From Methanosarcinaceae archaeon (lineage in GTDB: Archaea; Halobacteriota; Methanosarcinia; Methanosarcinales; Methanosarcinaceae), in NCBI GenBank assembly GCA_020055655.1, contig JAIPUR010000012.1, forward strand, positions 1 to 64,000: a DNA stretch of 64,000 bases, given 5' to 3'. Of the stretch, positions 27,446-36,670 are shown piece by piece. Position 1 is the first letter of the stretch. Every line of letters starts with the position of its first letter. The position numbers were made by a program, and so were the translations under genes. A model generated the notes under the pieces. The model ran no database searches, was not told the origin of the DNA, and saw only the letters and a list, made by a program, of their open reading frames with translations.

Positions 27446-28762
27446 CTATCCTCGAATAGCACAACCAATCCCCTTCAGTTGTCTTTCCACAACCTGCTGC
27501 ACCTTTTCAACTTCAAGATCGCCCATGATCATTATTCTGAATGTCGCGCTCAGCCTTTCAGTTCCCTCGATACCTTCATACCTGTCAATGATCTCAACTG
27601 AAACGATATCCTCGTTGCAGGAAATAAGTTCCATGATCACATCTGCATCGGCTCCTTTGGGGATGAGCACTGAAATATCTCTCAGGTGGTGGTCGAGGTT
27701 ATCGAGTTTCCATTCATGCATTTCCCCTTCAGTCAGAAGGCGTATGTTCTCTATTTTGAGGTGTATGAGCTTGCTTCCGCCTTTGATCACAACGGTTATC
27801 GGGGTTACTTTCTCAATGATGCCGGTGTGCACGATTCCTGAGTAGGTATGCTTCACTCCGATTTCCTGTCCTATGGAATCCAGCAACTTGTCAAATTCAG
27901 CGATCTTTGAATTAATGAGCTTATCCGAGCGGCGGAGTGCCGATGCTGTATCTCCGAAATGCGTGGCAGCATCTTTCATTTTATTGGTAAATGCTTCTAC
28001 GTCCTTTTTCCTGACAATGCTGGACATCTCACTGCACTGCTGCATGAAAGCATCATGTACTTTGAGAACTTCCGGGTTCTCCATCTGGATCAGTGCATAG
28101 AGGTAAGGATTCTGTCCCAGTATCCTGCCAACGAAATCAAGCATGATGTCGTAGACCGGACTCATGAATCTCCTTGATTCATTCACGCTGAAATCAAGGC
28201 TCTCAAAAGTAGTACCGATAGTGATGTAGGCAAAGTGTGTCAATCCCTGTACAACGGAAACGAATCTGTCATGTTCTGCCGGATCTATGACTTCTATATG
28301 TGCTCCATTATCCTCAAAGAGTGATCTCATCACAGGGAACCACTTATTTGATCGTTCCTCGATGGGTGTTAATATGAATATTTGACCATGTAGACTTGGT
28401 ATGGATGGGCCGAACATTGGATGCGTTCCAAGTATTTCCACGTCATTTGGTGCATATTTTTGCATTGCTTCGGTGGGCCCCACTTTCAATGATGTAAGGT
28501 CCATTAACAAGCTACCACTTTTCATTTTAGGTGCTGTTTCTGCGATAACCTTTTCTGTAATATCAATAGGTACTGTAACAATAACGATATCATTGCTGCT
28601 TATCGCAGCATCGAGATCGTGGGCAAATTCCACACCCAAACGCTCCGCTATCTCTACTTTGCCACTACTGCCCCACACAGTAATTTCGTAATTGTTTTTT
28701 TTAAAGAAACGGGAGAACCATTGTCCCATTTCTCCTGTGCCACCTATTATCAGCACTTTCAA
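27446..28762 (-). CDS. tyrA: Prephenate dehydrogenase
   Basis: Tyrosine-branch enzyme of 438 residues oxidising prephenate to 4-hydroxyphenylpyruvate. The N-terminus is a Rossmann fold (IIGGTGEMGQWF, about residues 4-15). The substrate region contains GTHPMFGPSIPSLHGQ (about 112-127, catalytic His) and QGLTHFAYITIG (about 172-183). A long C-terminal extension (about 310-438) includes a segment like an ACT-type regulatory domain, suggesting feedback control. It is the last gene of the shikimate operon and overlaps aroE by four bases (ATGA type). Confidence 0.9.
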   Translation of the reverse strand: MKVLIIGGTGEMGQWFSRFFKKNNYEITVWGSSGKVEIAERLGVEFAHDLDAAISSNDIVIVTVPIDITEKVIAETAPKMKSGSLLMDLTSLKVGPTEAMQKYAPNDVEILGTHPMFGPSIPSLHGQIFILTPIEERSNKWFPVMRSLFEDNGAHIEVIDPAEHDRFVSVVQGLTHFAYITIGTTFESLDFSVNESRRFMSPVYDIMLDFVGRILGQNPYLYALIQMENPEVLKVHDAFMQQCSEMSSIVRKKDVEAFTNKMKDAATHFGDTASALRRSDKLINSKIAEFDKLLDSIGQEIGVKHTYSGIVHTGIIEKVTPITVVIKGGSKLIHLKIENIRLLTEGEMHEWKLDNLDHHLRDISVLIPKGADADVIMELISCNEDIVSVEIIDRYEGIEGTERLSATFRIMIMGDLEVEKVQQVVERQLKGIGCAIRG

Positions 28763-29580
28763 GACTTAAGCCCCTCTAACACTGCCTTTTTCATCACGTA
28801 TATGGGCGGTTCCATACCAGTCCATATCTTAAAAGCTTCAGCACCCTGATAAACAAGCATCATAACACCAGGTACTGCTTTAGCGCCGGCTTTTTTTGCT
28901 TCTTTCAAGAGGCGTGTTTCAAGTGGATTGTAAACAATATCAAAAACAGTCAGCTTAGGGTGCATGTCCTCTGCTGTTGCTATTGTGGATTCGACGTTTG
29001 GATGCATTCCAAGAGTAGTACAGTTGATAAGAATATCAGAATCTGCGATAAGTCCCCTGAGATCATCAAGCCCACATCCCTTTGCATTTCCAACATCGCT
29101 TACTTCCTCTGCAAGCTCCAATGCTTTTTCTTCGGTCCGATTAGCTATTGTGATATTAGCTCCGTCCTTTGCAAACTGGAAAGCTATTGCACGGGATGCT
29201 CCTCCTGCACCTACAATGAGGACATTTGAACCTGATATTTGAACACCTTCTTCCTCAATACAGCGCTTAGCACCAATACCATCAGTATTGTAGCCTCTCA
29301 TTCCATCTTTAAAATCCACGGTATTAACTGCTCCAATGGCCGTTGCAAGGGGGTCGGCATCCACTATTTTTAGTGCTTCCTGCTTGAGGGGAACAGTGAG
29401 ATTCACTCCGCCAAATCCCATAGCTTGCGCCCTGAGTAACTTATCCCTTAGCCTTGCTGGCTTCACTCTGTACGCATGGTATGTGCAATCCATGCCCAGC
29501 TCCTTGAATGCAGCATTGTGCATATTTGGCGACAGGGAATGTTCTATGGGGTCGCCGTAGACTGCAAAAACAGTTCTCAA
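28759..29580 (-). CDS. aroE: Shikimate dehydrogenase
   Basis: NADPH-dependent reduction of 3-dehydroshikimate to shikimate. The shikimate-binding start YGDPIEHSLSPNMHNAAF (about residues 8-25), catalytic VNLTVPLKQEAL (about 59-70, Lys), NTDGIGAKR (about 98-106), nucleotide loop VGAGGASRAIAFQ (about 121-133) and C-terminal GAKAVPGVMMLVYQGAEAF (about 231-249) are all present. Standard length of 273. Overlaps aroD and tyrA by four bases each, indicating translational coupling. Confidence 0.95.
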   Translation of the reverse strand: MRTVFAVYGDPIEHSLSPNMHNAAFKELGMDCTYHAYRVKPARLRDKLLRAQAMGFGGVNLTVPLKQEALKIVDADPLATAIGAVNTVDFKDGMRGYNTDGIGAKRCIEEEGVQISGSNVLIVGAGGASRAIAFQFAKDGANITIANRTEEKALELAEEVSDVGNAKGCGLDDLRGLIADSDILINCTTLGMHPNVESTIATAEDMHPKLTVFDIVYNPLETRLLKEAKKAGAKAVPGVMMLVYQGAEAFKIWTGMEPPIYVMKKAVLEGLKS

Positions 29581-30281
29581 AAGAGTATCTCCATGGCAGA
29601 TTTTAGTTCATGAATTTTTATTTGGCCAGGTGCAACGGCTTTTGCTATCACTCCGTATGTCAGAAGTGAACCATAGCATGGTGCTACTATGCGGCTATGC
29701 TTGCCGATCTCTCCCATTGCAATGGTGCATACTGGTTTTTCCATGTCATTAGTTGCCTGCAAGAGGTCAAGAACATCCTGTTTTGTGTGGGCCATAACTG
29801 CAAGTTTAGCAATATCCGCACCGGCATTATGTGCTTCATTGATTATGTTCTTCATTTCGTCAACAGGTGGCGTAGTCTCAAAATCGTGAGCTGAAATTAT
29901 AACAGTCACATTTGCTTCTTTTGCTGCATCCACTACCTTGCTGCGTTGCTCCTCATCTGCACTTAACTCAATATCCACAGCTTCAACTAACGGCAGAACA
30001 TCAATTAATAATGCAATTCTTTCATCTTCAGTGCCTTCCCACTTACCACCATCTGATTGTATTCTATTGGTTGCAATACATGGAAGCTTTGTGTTCGATT
30101 TTATCCTTTCAATTATCTTTTTCATCTCATCAAGGTCTGATAAATTGAGAAGATCGAGTCTCAATTCCAGCAGGTTCGCACCAAGCCAGTTTGCAGCTTT
30201 AGCATCCTCAGCAGGATCATCGTCTATAACTGAGACTATGGCAGGCTTAGCATCAAGATCGAAATCTCCTATTTTTACCAT
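29577..30281 (-). CDS. aroD: 3-dehydroquinate dehydratase, type I
   Basis: Schiff-base dehydratase of 234 residues converting dehydroquinate to dehydroshikimate. NLLELRLDLL (about residues 34-43) is the substrate-binding strand, VIISAHDFETTPP (about 129-141) carries the catalytic histidine, and ADIAKLAVMAHTKQD (about 155-169) the Schiff-base lysine. Ten bases separate it from the dehydroquinate synthase gene and it overlaps aroE by four. Confidence 0.94.
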   Translation of the reverse strand: MVKIGDFDLDAKPAIVSVIDDDPAEDAKAANWLGANLLELRLDLLNLSDLDEMKKIIERIKSNTKLPCIATNRIQSDGGKWEGTEDERIALLIDVLPLVEAVDIELSADEEQRSKVVDAAKEANVTVIISAHDFETTPPVDEMKNIINEAHNAGADIAKLAVMAHTKQDVLDLLQATNDMEKPVCTIAMGEIGKHSRIVAPCYGSLLTYGVIAKAVAPGQIKIHELKSAMEILF

Positions 30282-30290
30282 AAAAACCGC

Positions 30291-31433
30291 CTACTGCTCA
30301 ATTATGGTCTCTTCGATCATCATTCCGAAATGACGTCCGACATCCTCAGAGTACACCAGTATCTCATCTCCTGGTTTAAGTTCGGCAACGGAGATCGGCT
30401 CCTTCTCTTTTGTGACAAGCTTGATAGTTTCTGCATTCTGCAATACATTTTTGATTATCTTACCGTTAAGGTCAGCTTCAACCAGCATAAGAGGTCTCCT
30501 TTCGATCTTGACTCTGCCTACCACTCCTTGTCTTTGGACACCGCTTGCATTTACAATAGTGACCTCATCTCCTGATTTGAGCTCTGAGAGGTATCGCGTC
30601 TTATCACCAACTCTTACATAAGCGTGAACTGCACCGGCATTTACTCTGAAAGGCCTGGATGCTACGTATGGACTATCATCTGATTCAGAATTGACCAAGA
30701 ACATCCCGTTTGCCTGTGAACCCACAAGCATCCCCTCTCCTCTTACCATCAGGTTACATGTGTCAACGCAAACACGGTCACCCATGCCTACAGATTCGAC
30801 TTTTGTAACGACGGCTGTTTCTAATTGAAGACTCTGTGAACTTGCATTTTCTACAACATTAACTGTCTTTTTGATCTGGCTGAAGTCATCCGTGTCCAGA
30901 AGAACACCATCTGTTCCGTGCTCCATAGTCTCGAATGCAATTCTTGCTTCTTCAGGATCTTTAACTCCTGATATGAGCTTGACATCCTTTTTTTGTAATC
31001 CTGCAATAAGGTTCTCAAGGGGAATGATCTGCCAGTCAGTGCCTATTGTTATGAGGTAATCACAAATACTACCCATCTCTGCTGCAAATGTTTCGTAGTC
31101 TTTGTTGTGAATTACCACGTAGGCTGCAACTTTAAAACCTTTTTCTTTGAGATTCAAAGCATTGGTAATATCAAGTGAACCTGCATAATCTGGTGGAAGT
31201 GGCTTTGTGCCGTCTCCCTCTCCACCTTTTCCAACAACAATAACGTCAGCACCTTCTACTTCCTTGTTGGAAAAAGCTGCAACCTTTACGTTACCTAACT
31301 CTTTTACTTTCTGTACATCGTCAGCATTGACAAGTATGTGGTCAACACCTGATTCCATCCCGGTTGTGATAATATCTTTTCGGCTATCCCAGGCTCCGTC
31401 ATCAGCTTTGATCCAAACTATTTTGTTACTCAT
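30291..31433 (-). CDS. aroB': 3-dehydroquinate synthase, type II (archaeal)
   Basis: NAD-dependent enzyme of the archaeal ADH route that makes 3-dehydroquinate from the product of ADH synthase, replacing bacterial AroB. Typical start NKIVWIKADDGAWDSRKDI, the core DGVLLDTDDFSQIKK (about residues 175-189), GDRVCVDTCNLM (about 218-229) and MLVGSQANGMFLVNSE (about 235-250) are family hallmarks. 380 residues is usual. Second gene of the operon, 30 bases after ADH synthase. Confidence 0.94.
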   Translation of the reverse strand: MSNKIVWIKADDGAWDSRKDIITTGMESGVDHILVNADDVQKVKELGNVKVAAFSNKEVEGADVIVVGKGGEGDGTKPLPPDYAGSLDITNALNLKEKGFKVAAYVVIHNKDYETFAAEMGSICDYLITIGTDWQIIPLENLIAGLQKKDVKLISGVKDPEEARIAFETMEHGTDGVLLDTDDFSQIKKTVNVVENASSQSLQLETAVVTKVESVGMGDRVCVDTCNLMVRGEGMLVGSQANGMFLVNSESDDSPYVASRPFRVNAGAVHAYVRVGDKTRYLSELKSGDEVTIVNASGVQRQGVVGRVKIERRPLMLVEADLNGKIIKNVLQNAETIKLVTKEKEPISVAELKPGDEILVYSEDVGRHFGMMIEETIIEQ

Positions 31434-31463
31434 AAGAATTCATCCACAGGCACGATAATTGTA

Positions 31464-32261
31464 TCATTTGAGCTTTTCAAGTGCCTCTTCTACTGTTTTA
31501 TTGTGGTGCACTATCTCTGTTATCGCTCTTGTAATTTTTGTTGGGCTCTCGTGCTGGAATACATTTCTACCAATGGCTACTCCTCTTGCGCCGCCTTCCA
31601 TTGAACCCTTGATCATCTGGAGGAATTCCTCATCGGTATTTGTTTTAGGACCACCTGCGATAACAATAGGAACCGGACATCCATTTACTACTTCTCGGAA
31701 TGACTCCGGGTCACCTGTGTACAAAGTTTTAACAATATCAGCACCAAGTTCTGCACCAACCCTTGCAGCATGAGCAACAAGTTTTGGATCATGTGGGTTC
31801 TTTACCTTCTTTCCTCGTGGGTACATCATTGCCAGAAGTGGTATTCCCCAGTAGTTGCACTGCTCTGCTACAGCTCCCAGTTGCTGTAATTGCTCAGCTT
31901 CAGTTTCAGACCCCACATTTATATGGATAGATACAGCATCAGCTCCCATTTTCATGACCTCTTCAACTGTGCAGGCCAGCACTTTGTTATTTGGATCAGG
32001 GCCAAGCACTGTGGATGCGCTCATGTGTACGATAAGACCAACATCATGTCCGTATCCTCTGTGGCCGTGTTTAACGATTCCTTTTTGCATGAGGATCGCA
32101 TCTGCTCCACCATCGGCTACTTTGTTTATGGAATCTGCAACATCTGTCAGGCCTTTGATGGGGCCATCTGATATTCCGTGATCCATGGGTATGAGTACGA
32201 TGTTTCTGCTGTCTCTGTGCATGATTCTTTCAGTACGTATCTGTTTACCAATTTCAGTCAT
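31464..32261 (-). CDS. aroA': 2-amino-3,7-dideoxy-D-threo-hept-6-ulosonate (ADH) synthase
   Basis: First enzyme of the archaeal shikimate route, an aldolase condensing aspartate semialdehyde with a deoxyketohexose phosphate. [13 protein letters not shown] (about residues 24-36), Schiff-base segment [12 protein letters not shown] (about 178-189) and [10 protein letters not shown] (about 203-212) are visible. The frame can extend 24 codons upstream, but ATG 32261 has GAAGGGATACAA before it and matches the paralogue at 21110. First gene of the operon; a TATA box (about 32299-32308) and a palindrome lie upstream. Confidence 0.93.
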   Translation of the reverse strand: MTEIGKQIRTERIMHRDSRNIVLIPMDHGISDGPIKGLTDVADSINKVADGGADAILMQKGIVKHGHRGYGHDVGLIVHMSASTVLGPDPNNKVLACTVEEVMKMGADAVSIHINVGSETEAEQLQQLGAVAEQCNYWGIPLLAMMYPRGKKVKNPHDPKLVAHAARVGAELGADIVKTLYTGDPESFREVVNGCPVPIVIAGGPKTNTDEEFLQMIKGSMEGGARGVAIGRNVFQHESPTKITRAITEIVHHNKTVEEALEKLK

Positions 32262-32298
32262 TTGTATCCCTTCAATTAATCTGTGATTTTGCCGCTTA

Positions 32299-32308
32299 AT
32301 TATATAGC
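32299..32308 (-). promoter_or_regulatory. TATA box of the shikimate operon
   Basis: TATATAATTA on the minus strand, 38-47 bases before ATG 32261, consistent with a leader of about 10-15 bases. Confidence 0.5.
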
Positions 32309-32315
32309 AGTTATT

Positions 32316-32342
32316 CGTGACACTATGTGACATAGTAGCACG
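32316..32342. promoter_or_regulatory. Palindrome upstream of the shikimate operon promoter
   Basis: CGTG-AC-ACTATG-TGA-CATAGT-AG-CACG: two nested perfect arms (ACTATG/CATAGT and CGTG/CACG) around a 3-base centre. It lies 7-8 bases upstream of the TATA box on the minus strand, right by the expected BRE. It could be an operator or, less likely, the terminator hairpin of the KaiC-like gene, whose stop is 47 bases away and which lacks a T-run here. Confidence 0.4.
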
Positions 32343-32388
32343 GTGTAATATTTAAGGATTTTGCTGCCCTTAAAAAATAAATATCATT

Positions 32389-33765
32389 TTACATATCTTT
32401 AATGAAAGGTCCGATGTTAATTCCATTATCGTCCACATCATAGCTTATAATATGTTTTTCATGGATGCTACCGTGAACCTTTAAAACAGTAACAACTTTT
32501 CTGACTTCCTTTTCAATTTCAATATTTCTAAGAAGCAGAAGGTTATCAACTAATGATGATATTGGCATTTCATACTGGAGAATGTCATTGCCTGGTGCCA
32601 TATTTCCATCGGTGAGGACAGAAGTAACTCCTTTGTTCTTGAAAAGCCTTATAAGGTTGAATATGTGTCCTTTTTTCTCATTGATATCATCCATCATCAT
32701 ATCAAATGCAGAAATATCATCAATAAGAATTCTTTTTGCATTCATATTTTCAAGATTCTCCCTCAAAATAAGAGCATGCTTGCAGGAATTCATTTCAGAA
32801 GGCGATGTGTGGATTATTTTAACAAGCCCTTTTTCTTCGAGGTCAAAAAGGTTAACTCCAAAATTGGATGCATAAGATCTTAACTCTCTGGGAGTTTCCT
32901 CAAAACAGCTGATAATCCCCGGCTCTCCATTTAGTGCCCCTTCAATTATGAATTGTAGTCCAAAAAGAGTCTTAGCTGTACCAATGTTGCCTGCTATGAG
33001 GGTCGATGAGCGCTCAAATATCCCGCCACCTACGTATTCTTCAAGGCCAGGGATGCCTATTTTTATTTTCTTGATCTCCCAGTCCGATTCGATGATCTCT
33101 GGCTCTATCCTTGGGTATATTCTCATTCCGGAATTAGAAATATCAAAAGCATGCTCTCCGGGGATATAGTTGGAATTACTAAGTTTTACAATTTTTATAC
33201 AACGCTTGCTTCTTCTGTTTCCTAGGTTTTGTGATAGGTATACAACTCCGTCAACAATATCTGTAATTACTGATCTGCATAGATCTTCTGTTGACATGGT
33301 TCCTGTGAGGTAGACAATGGCATTCCATTCGCCAATGGCTGTATTAAGTGAGTAGATGAATCTTCTTCTTTCTGCTTCTGCAAAAGCAAAACCGATCGGT
33401 GTGACTGGATCAATCACAATACGATCGGGATTTAAGGATGCAACTAGATTTCCAAGCTCAACAAGCATTGTGAGTGGGTCTCTTTCAACAGAACTGATGT
33501 TGAAGGTATGAATATTCACTCTCTCATCAAAAAATTCATATCCGGAAAATATGTCCTGCAAGTTTTCTGTAGATTTTGGAGTAATTCCCACATAAAGAAC
33601 AGTTTCTCCTTCTTTAGCTGCAGCGCAGAGTGCCTGCATTCCAATTGTAGTTCTACCGGTGCCTGGGTTACCAGCTATGATCATGGTGGATGGTAATCCT
33701 ATACCTCCTCCTAATATCTCATCCATTCCTGGTATGCCTGTTGACTTGATCTCCAAAGCCGCCAC
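32389..33765 (-). CDS. Two-domain KaiC-like RecA-superfamily ATPase with altered Walker motifs
   Basis: A 458-residue protein with two KaiC-type domains (about residues 5-220 and 233-458). Domain 1 has GNPGTGRT (32-39), with Arg38 in place of the Walker A lysine, and lacks the usual Glu pair after the first strand. Domain 2 has GNIGTAKT (259-266), with Ala264 in place of glycine before Lys265, and keeps CFEETPREL with Glu289/Glu290 and Walker B RILIDD. Domain 1 may bind but not hydrolyse ATP. Archaeal KaiC-like proteins are generally signalling or regulatory ATPases. Next gene downstream is the shikimate operon, 128 bases on. Confidence 0.85.
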   Translation of the reverse strand: MAALEIKSTGIPGMDEILGGGIGLPSTMIIAGNPGTGRTTIGMQALCAAAKEGETVLYVGITPKSTENLQDIFSGYEFFDERVNIHTFNISSVERDPLTMLVELGNLVASLNPDRIVIDPVTPIGFAFAEAERRRFIYSLNTAIGEWNAIVYLTGTMSTEDLCRSVITDIVDGVVYLSQNLGNRRSKRCIKIVKLSNSNYIPGEHAFDISNSGMRIYPRIEPEIIESDWEIKKIKIGIPGLEEYVGGGIFERSSTLIAGNIGTAKTLFGLQFIIEGALNGEPGIISCFEETPRELRSYASNFGVNLFDLEEKGLVKIIHTSPSEMNSCKHALILRENLENMNAKRILIDDISAFDMMMDDINEKKGHIFNLIRLFKNKGVTSVLTDGNMAPGNDILQYEMPISSLVDNLLLLRNIEIEKEVRKVVTVLKVHGSIHEKHIISYDVDDNGINIGPFIKDM

Positions 33766-33948
33766 TCCTAAGTTTGTGAATAACTAATTTAATTATATTT
33801 AGTTTCATATTAAAGTTACTGTCCCCATTTAAAATTGGATATGATTCTACTTAATATTATTTATCAAGTATGTCTCTGAAAATGACTTATAGGGGAAATC
33901 ACAATAGCAATACATAGTATAATTCAACTTTTGGACAAGGCAATATAT

Positions 33949-34518
33949 ATGAAAACATTGAAAATTCTTGTGATCAATAATTATGGACAGTTTTGCCATC
34001 TTATTCACCGTGCAGTCCGTGATCTGGATATGGATACAAAGGTCATTCCTAACACTACATCAATAGAGGAGGTTCTTGCTGAAGAGCCAGATGGTCTTAT
34101 TTTAAGTGGTGGTCCTTCCATAGAACGCGCTGGAATATGTTCTGAATATGTGGAAAGCCTGGATATTCCAATACTAGGAATATGCCTTGGTCATCAGGTT
34201 ATTGCAAAAACATTTGGCGGAGAAGTAGGATCTGGCGATTCGGGTGGGTATGCTGACATCGAGATAGAGGTCATAGGACAAGGCGATCTTTTAAAAGGAC
34301 TTGGTCCAAGTACTTCTGTCTGGGCATCACATGCAGATGAGGTTCTTGTTATGCCGGAAGGCTTCATACAGCTTGCAAGATCAGATATATGTGAGATCGA
34401 AGCTATGAAACACCCTGATAGGCCAATTTATGGTGTTCAGTGGCACCCTGAAGTTGCACACACTGAAAAAGGAGAAGAATTATTGATGAATTTCCTTGAG
34501 ATATGTGAGAACTATTGA
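33949..34518 (+). CDS. guaAA: GMP synthase, glutamine amidotransferase subunit A
   Basis: Class I glutamine amidotransferase of 189 residues that feeds ammonia to GMP synthase subunit B; archaea encode the two halves separately. The nucleophile elbow GICLGHQV (about residues 77-84, Cys) and the catalytic VQWHPEVAH (about 164-172, His and Glu) are present. ATG 33949 is used; the frame opens earlier at TTG 33931 but ACAAGG lies between. The ATPase subunit is at 53027, about 19 kb away. Confidence 0.92.
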   Translation: MKTLKILVINNYGQFCHLIHRAVRDLDMDTKVIPNTTSIEEVLAEEPDGLILSGGPSIERAGICSEYVESLDIPILGICLGHQVIAKTFGGEVGSGDSGGYADIEIEVIGQGDLLKGLGPSTSVWASHADEVLVMPEGFIQLARSDICEIEAMKHPDRPIYGVQWHPEVAHTEKGEELLMNFLEICENY

Positions 34519-34520
34519 TT

Positions 34521-35840
34521 TCACATTCCCATTTTCTTCATCATTTTTTGCATATTGAATTTGCCGCCACGGAATCCTTTCATGGCATTTTGCATCATTT
34601 TATGATATTTGAGTAGCTCTCTTACATCATCAGCAGTGCAGCCGGATCCCCTTGCTATTCTCTTGATGCGTGCGCTACCGATAAGGCGTGGATTGAGCAT
34701 TTCTTCTTCTGTCATAGAATCCATTACAATTCTGTAACGCCCCATCTTGTCACCAGTATCCTGGTATGCATTTTCCGGTATCTTTGCTCCAAGTCCACCA
34801 AGTGGGAGCATTTGCATGATCTGCTTCATTGGGCCGAGCTTGTTGATACTTTCAAGCTGTTTGTACATATCTTTGAGGGTGAATTTACCTCTCATCATGG
34901 ATTCCATATCAATGTCTTCTTCACCGAGAGTTTCTTCAGCTTTCTCTATAAGACTTTTAATATCGCCCATTCCAAGAAGTCTGGAAATGAACCTGTCCGG
35001 CTCAAACCTTTCCAAGTCCTCTGGTGTTTCTCCTGTACCGATAAAAGCAATTGATGAATTTGTTTCACATACAGCTGATATTGCTCCTCCACCTTTTGCA
35101 GTACCATCAAGTTTGGATATTACTACACCGGAAATACCAACGGACTCATTAAAAGTTCGTGCCTGTTCACTTGCCTGCTGTCCAATCGCTCCATCAAGAA
35201 CCAGCAATTTATAATCAGGATTTGCGATGGCGTGAATGTTTTCCATCTCTTCTATAAGATCTGCTTCAAGGGAGTGACGGCCTGCAGTATCCACGATAAG
35301 TATGTCGTTCTTTTGCAGTTCCTTAAGACCTCTTTCTACGATACCCACAGCATCCGGGTTACCTTCCTCTCCGTAGAATGGAACGTTGAGTTTGGTACAA
35401 AGTGTATGGAGTTGCTGATATGCACCAGGTCGGAATGTATCTGCGCAAACAACTGCTGGACGCAGTCCTTTGCGCTGGAAATAACGTGCAAGTTTTGATG
35501 TAGTGGTGGTCTTTCCGCTTCCCTGTAAACCTATCATCATGATGGTCTGAGGTTTTAGCGGAACATCTGTGGCCTTACCAATGATATTAATGAGTTCCTG
35601 ATAGACGATCCTGAGCACATGTTCTCTTGGACTCGCGCCTGCAGGTACTTCTTCTTTAAGAGCACGTTCTTTTATGCTCTGTGACATTTCCATAACAAGT
35701 TTGACATTCACATCTGATTGGAGCAATGCTCTTTGGATGTCCTTGACAACTTCGTTTACAGTTCGTTCATCTATACGTCCTGATTTTACCAGTTTTTTGA
35801 GGGCATCCTGTAAAGAATTCCCGAGTTTGTCCATTACCAT
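34521..35840 (-). CDS. srp54: Signal recognition particle 54 kDa protein
   Basis: SRP GTPase of 439 residues that binds signal sequences and 7S RNA for co-translational membrane targeting. N domain about residues 1-90; G domain with [15 protein letters not shown] (about 104-118), [11 protein letters not shown] (about 137-147), DTAGRH (about 184-189) and [12 protein letters not shown] (about 240-251); methionine-rich M domain from about 300, ending in [18 protein letters not shown] precedes ATG 35840; a second ATG two codons later is also possible. Convergent with guaAA, with two bases between stops. Confidence 0.96.
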   Translation of the reverse strand: MVMDKLGNSLQDALKKLVKSGRIDERTVNEVVKDIQRALLQSDVNVKLVMEMSQSIKERALKEEVPAGASPREHVLRIVYQELINIIGKATDVPLKPQTIMMIGLQGSGKTTTTSKLARYFQRKGLRPAVVCADTFRPGAYQQLHTLCTKLNVPFYGEEGNPDAVGIVERGLKELQKNDILIVDTAGRHSLEADLIEEMENIHAIANPDYKLLVLDGAIGQQASEQARTFNESVGISGVVISKLDGTAKGGGAISAVCETNSSIAFIGTGETPEDLERFEPDRFISRLLGMGDIKSLIEKAEETLGEEDIDMESMMRGKFTLKDMYKQLESINKLGPMKQIMQMLPLGGLGAKIPENAYQDTGDKMGRYRIVMDSMTEEEMLNPRLIGSARIKRIARGSGCTADDVRELLKYHKMMQNAMKGFRGGKFNMQKMMKKMGM

Positions 35841-35937
35841 TTAAGGATCATCCTGAAAGTTCTAGTATTTTAATTCTAATAAATGGGTAGTTCATATTTA
35901 ATCCTGTTGTGGTTCACTCTTTCATTCGCCTCAAGTT

Positions 35938-36445
35938 TCATGCAATGAATACCACTGCTATTAGCGCAAGAACAAGCCTATCCATTGTTTTAATGTTGGT
36001 CATTCTTTTATGAATATACATGCCAGCAAGAACTGGCAGTTTCAGGCTATTGAGTTGAATTTTATCACTATTATCTTCTCTTGCTATCAGTCAGACGCCT
36101 GCTAAAGCAAAAATAAAACCTATTATCTGCACATTGGCAGGCATTCCTTCGTTAATAATTCCGAAGGATGCGGGTACAAGCGCGTGGTACAATGCCAGTA
36201 TTCTTATTCCATCTGTAATTCCTGCCAACGCACCCATATTATATTCTTACTGATCGGAATGCCTTCCTTAAATGAGATTGCAGCCATTATCAATAGCAAA
36301 AAGTCAATTATTTGTGCAAGTGTGGCAACACTTAGGACTTCACTCTACTTTGTTGCAAAACCTCCACTGAAATCACCTGCTCCCCAGAATATCGCAGATA
36401 ATATTTCAAACGTAATTATGTACAGTTCCGTGGAGTCATCTTTTT
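35938..36445 (-). pseudogene. Broken DMT-superfamily (EamA-like) transporter
   Basis: Minus-strand translation gives transporter-like pieces: FEILSAIFWGAGDFSGGFATK, then TAG, SEVLSVATLAQIIDFLLLIM, then a one-base frameshift at about 36243 (TGGGTGCG where TGGGGTGCG is expected), GALAGITDGIRILALYHALV, and VQIIGFIFALAGV followed by TGA where tryptophan is usual, then LIARED. No start codon is in frame. The tail (GMYIHKRM through to a TGA at 35938-35940) looks unlike EamA and more like the end of a different membrane protein, suggesting a deletion joined two genes. Three separate lesions make this a decayed gene. Confidence 0.75.
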
Positions 36446-36495
36446 AATGGCTGAGCTGCATCACTAAATGGTTTACTTATATTGGTATTCAAGTT

Positions 36496-36588
36496 CATAT
36501 AAAAGAAAGTTAGTAGCGGGGGATAGATTCGAACTATCGGTCTACGGGTTATGAGCCCGTCGGGATCTCCTGGCTACCCCACCCCGCT
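36496..36588. repeat. 93-bp direct repeat, copy 1
   Basis: Identical base for base to 36671-36763. Each unit contains the whole initiator tRNA gene plus 18 bases of its 3' flank (CATATAAAAGAAAGTTAG). Confidence 0.95.
36514..36588 (-). tRNA. Initiator tRNA-Met (CAT), copy 1
   Basis: Minus strand: acceptor AGCGGGG with CCCCGCT (initiator-type A1-U72 pair), D-arm with TAGCCAGGAGATCC, anticodon stem ACGGG/CCCGT giving three G-C pairs as in initiators, loop CTCATAA (anticodon CAT), T-arm GATAG-TTCGAAT-CTATC. Length 75, no CCA encoded. A TATA-like CTATATAG lies upstream in the minus direction near 36640-36650. Confidence 0.93.
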
Positions 36589-36670
36589 ACGGGGATGATT
36601 ATTTGTGTTTATTTCAAAGAAGCTTCTTCATGGACGAAAATATGCTATATACAGTTTTCTCGTTAACGGC

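Noticed and set aside
35938-36445. TAG in the transporter remnant as a pyrrolysine codon
   Set aside because: The same frame also has a frameshift, a TGA at a conserved Trp and no start codon, which indicates decay rather than recoding.
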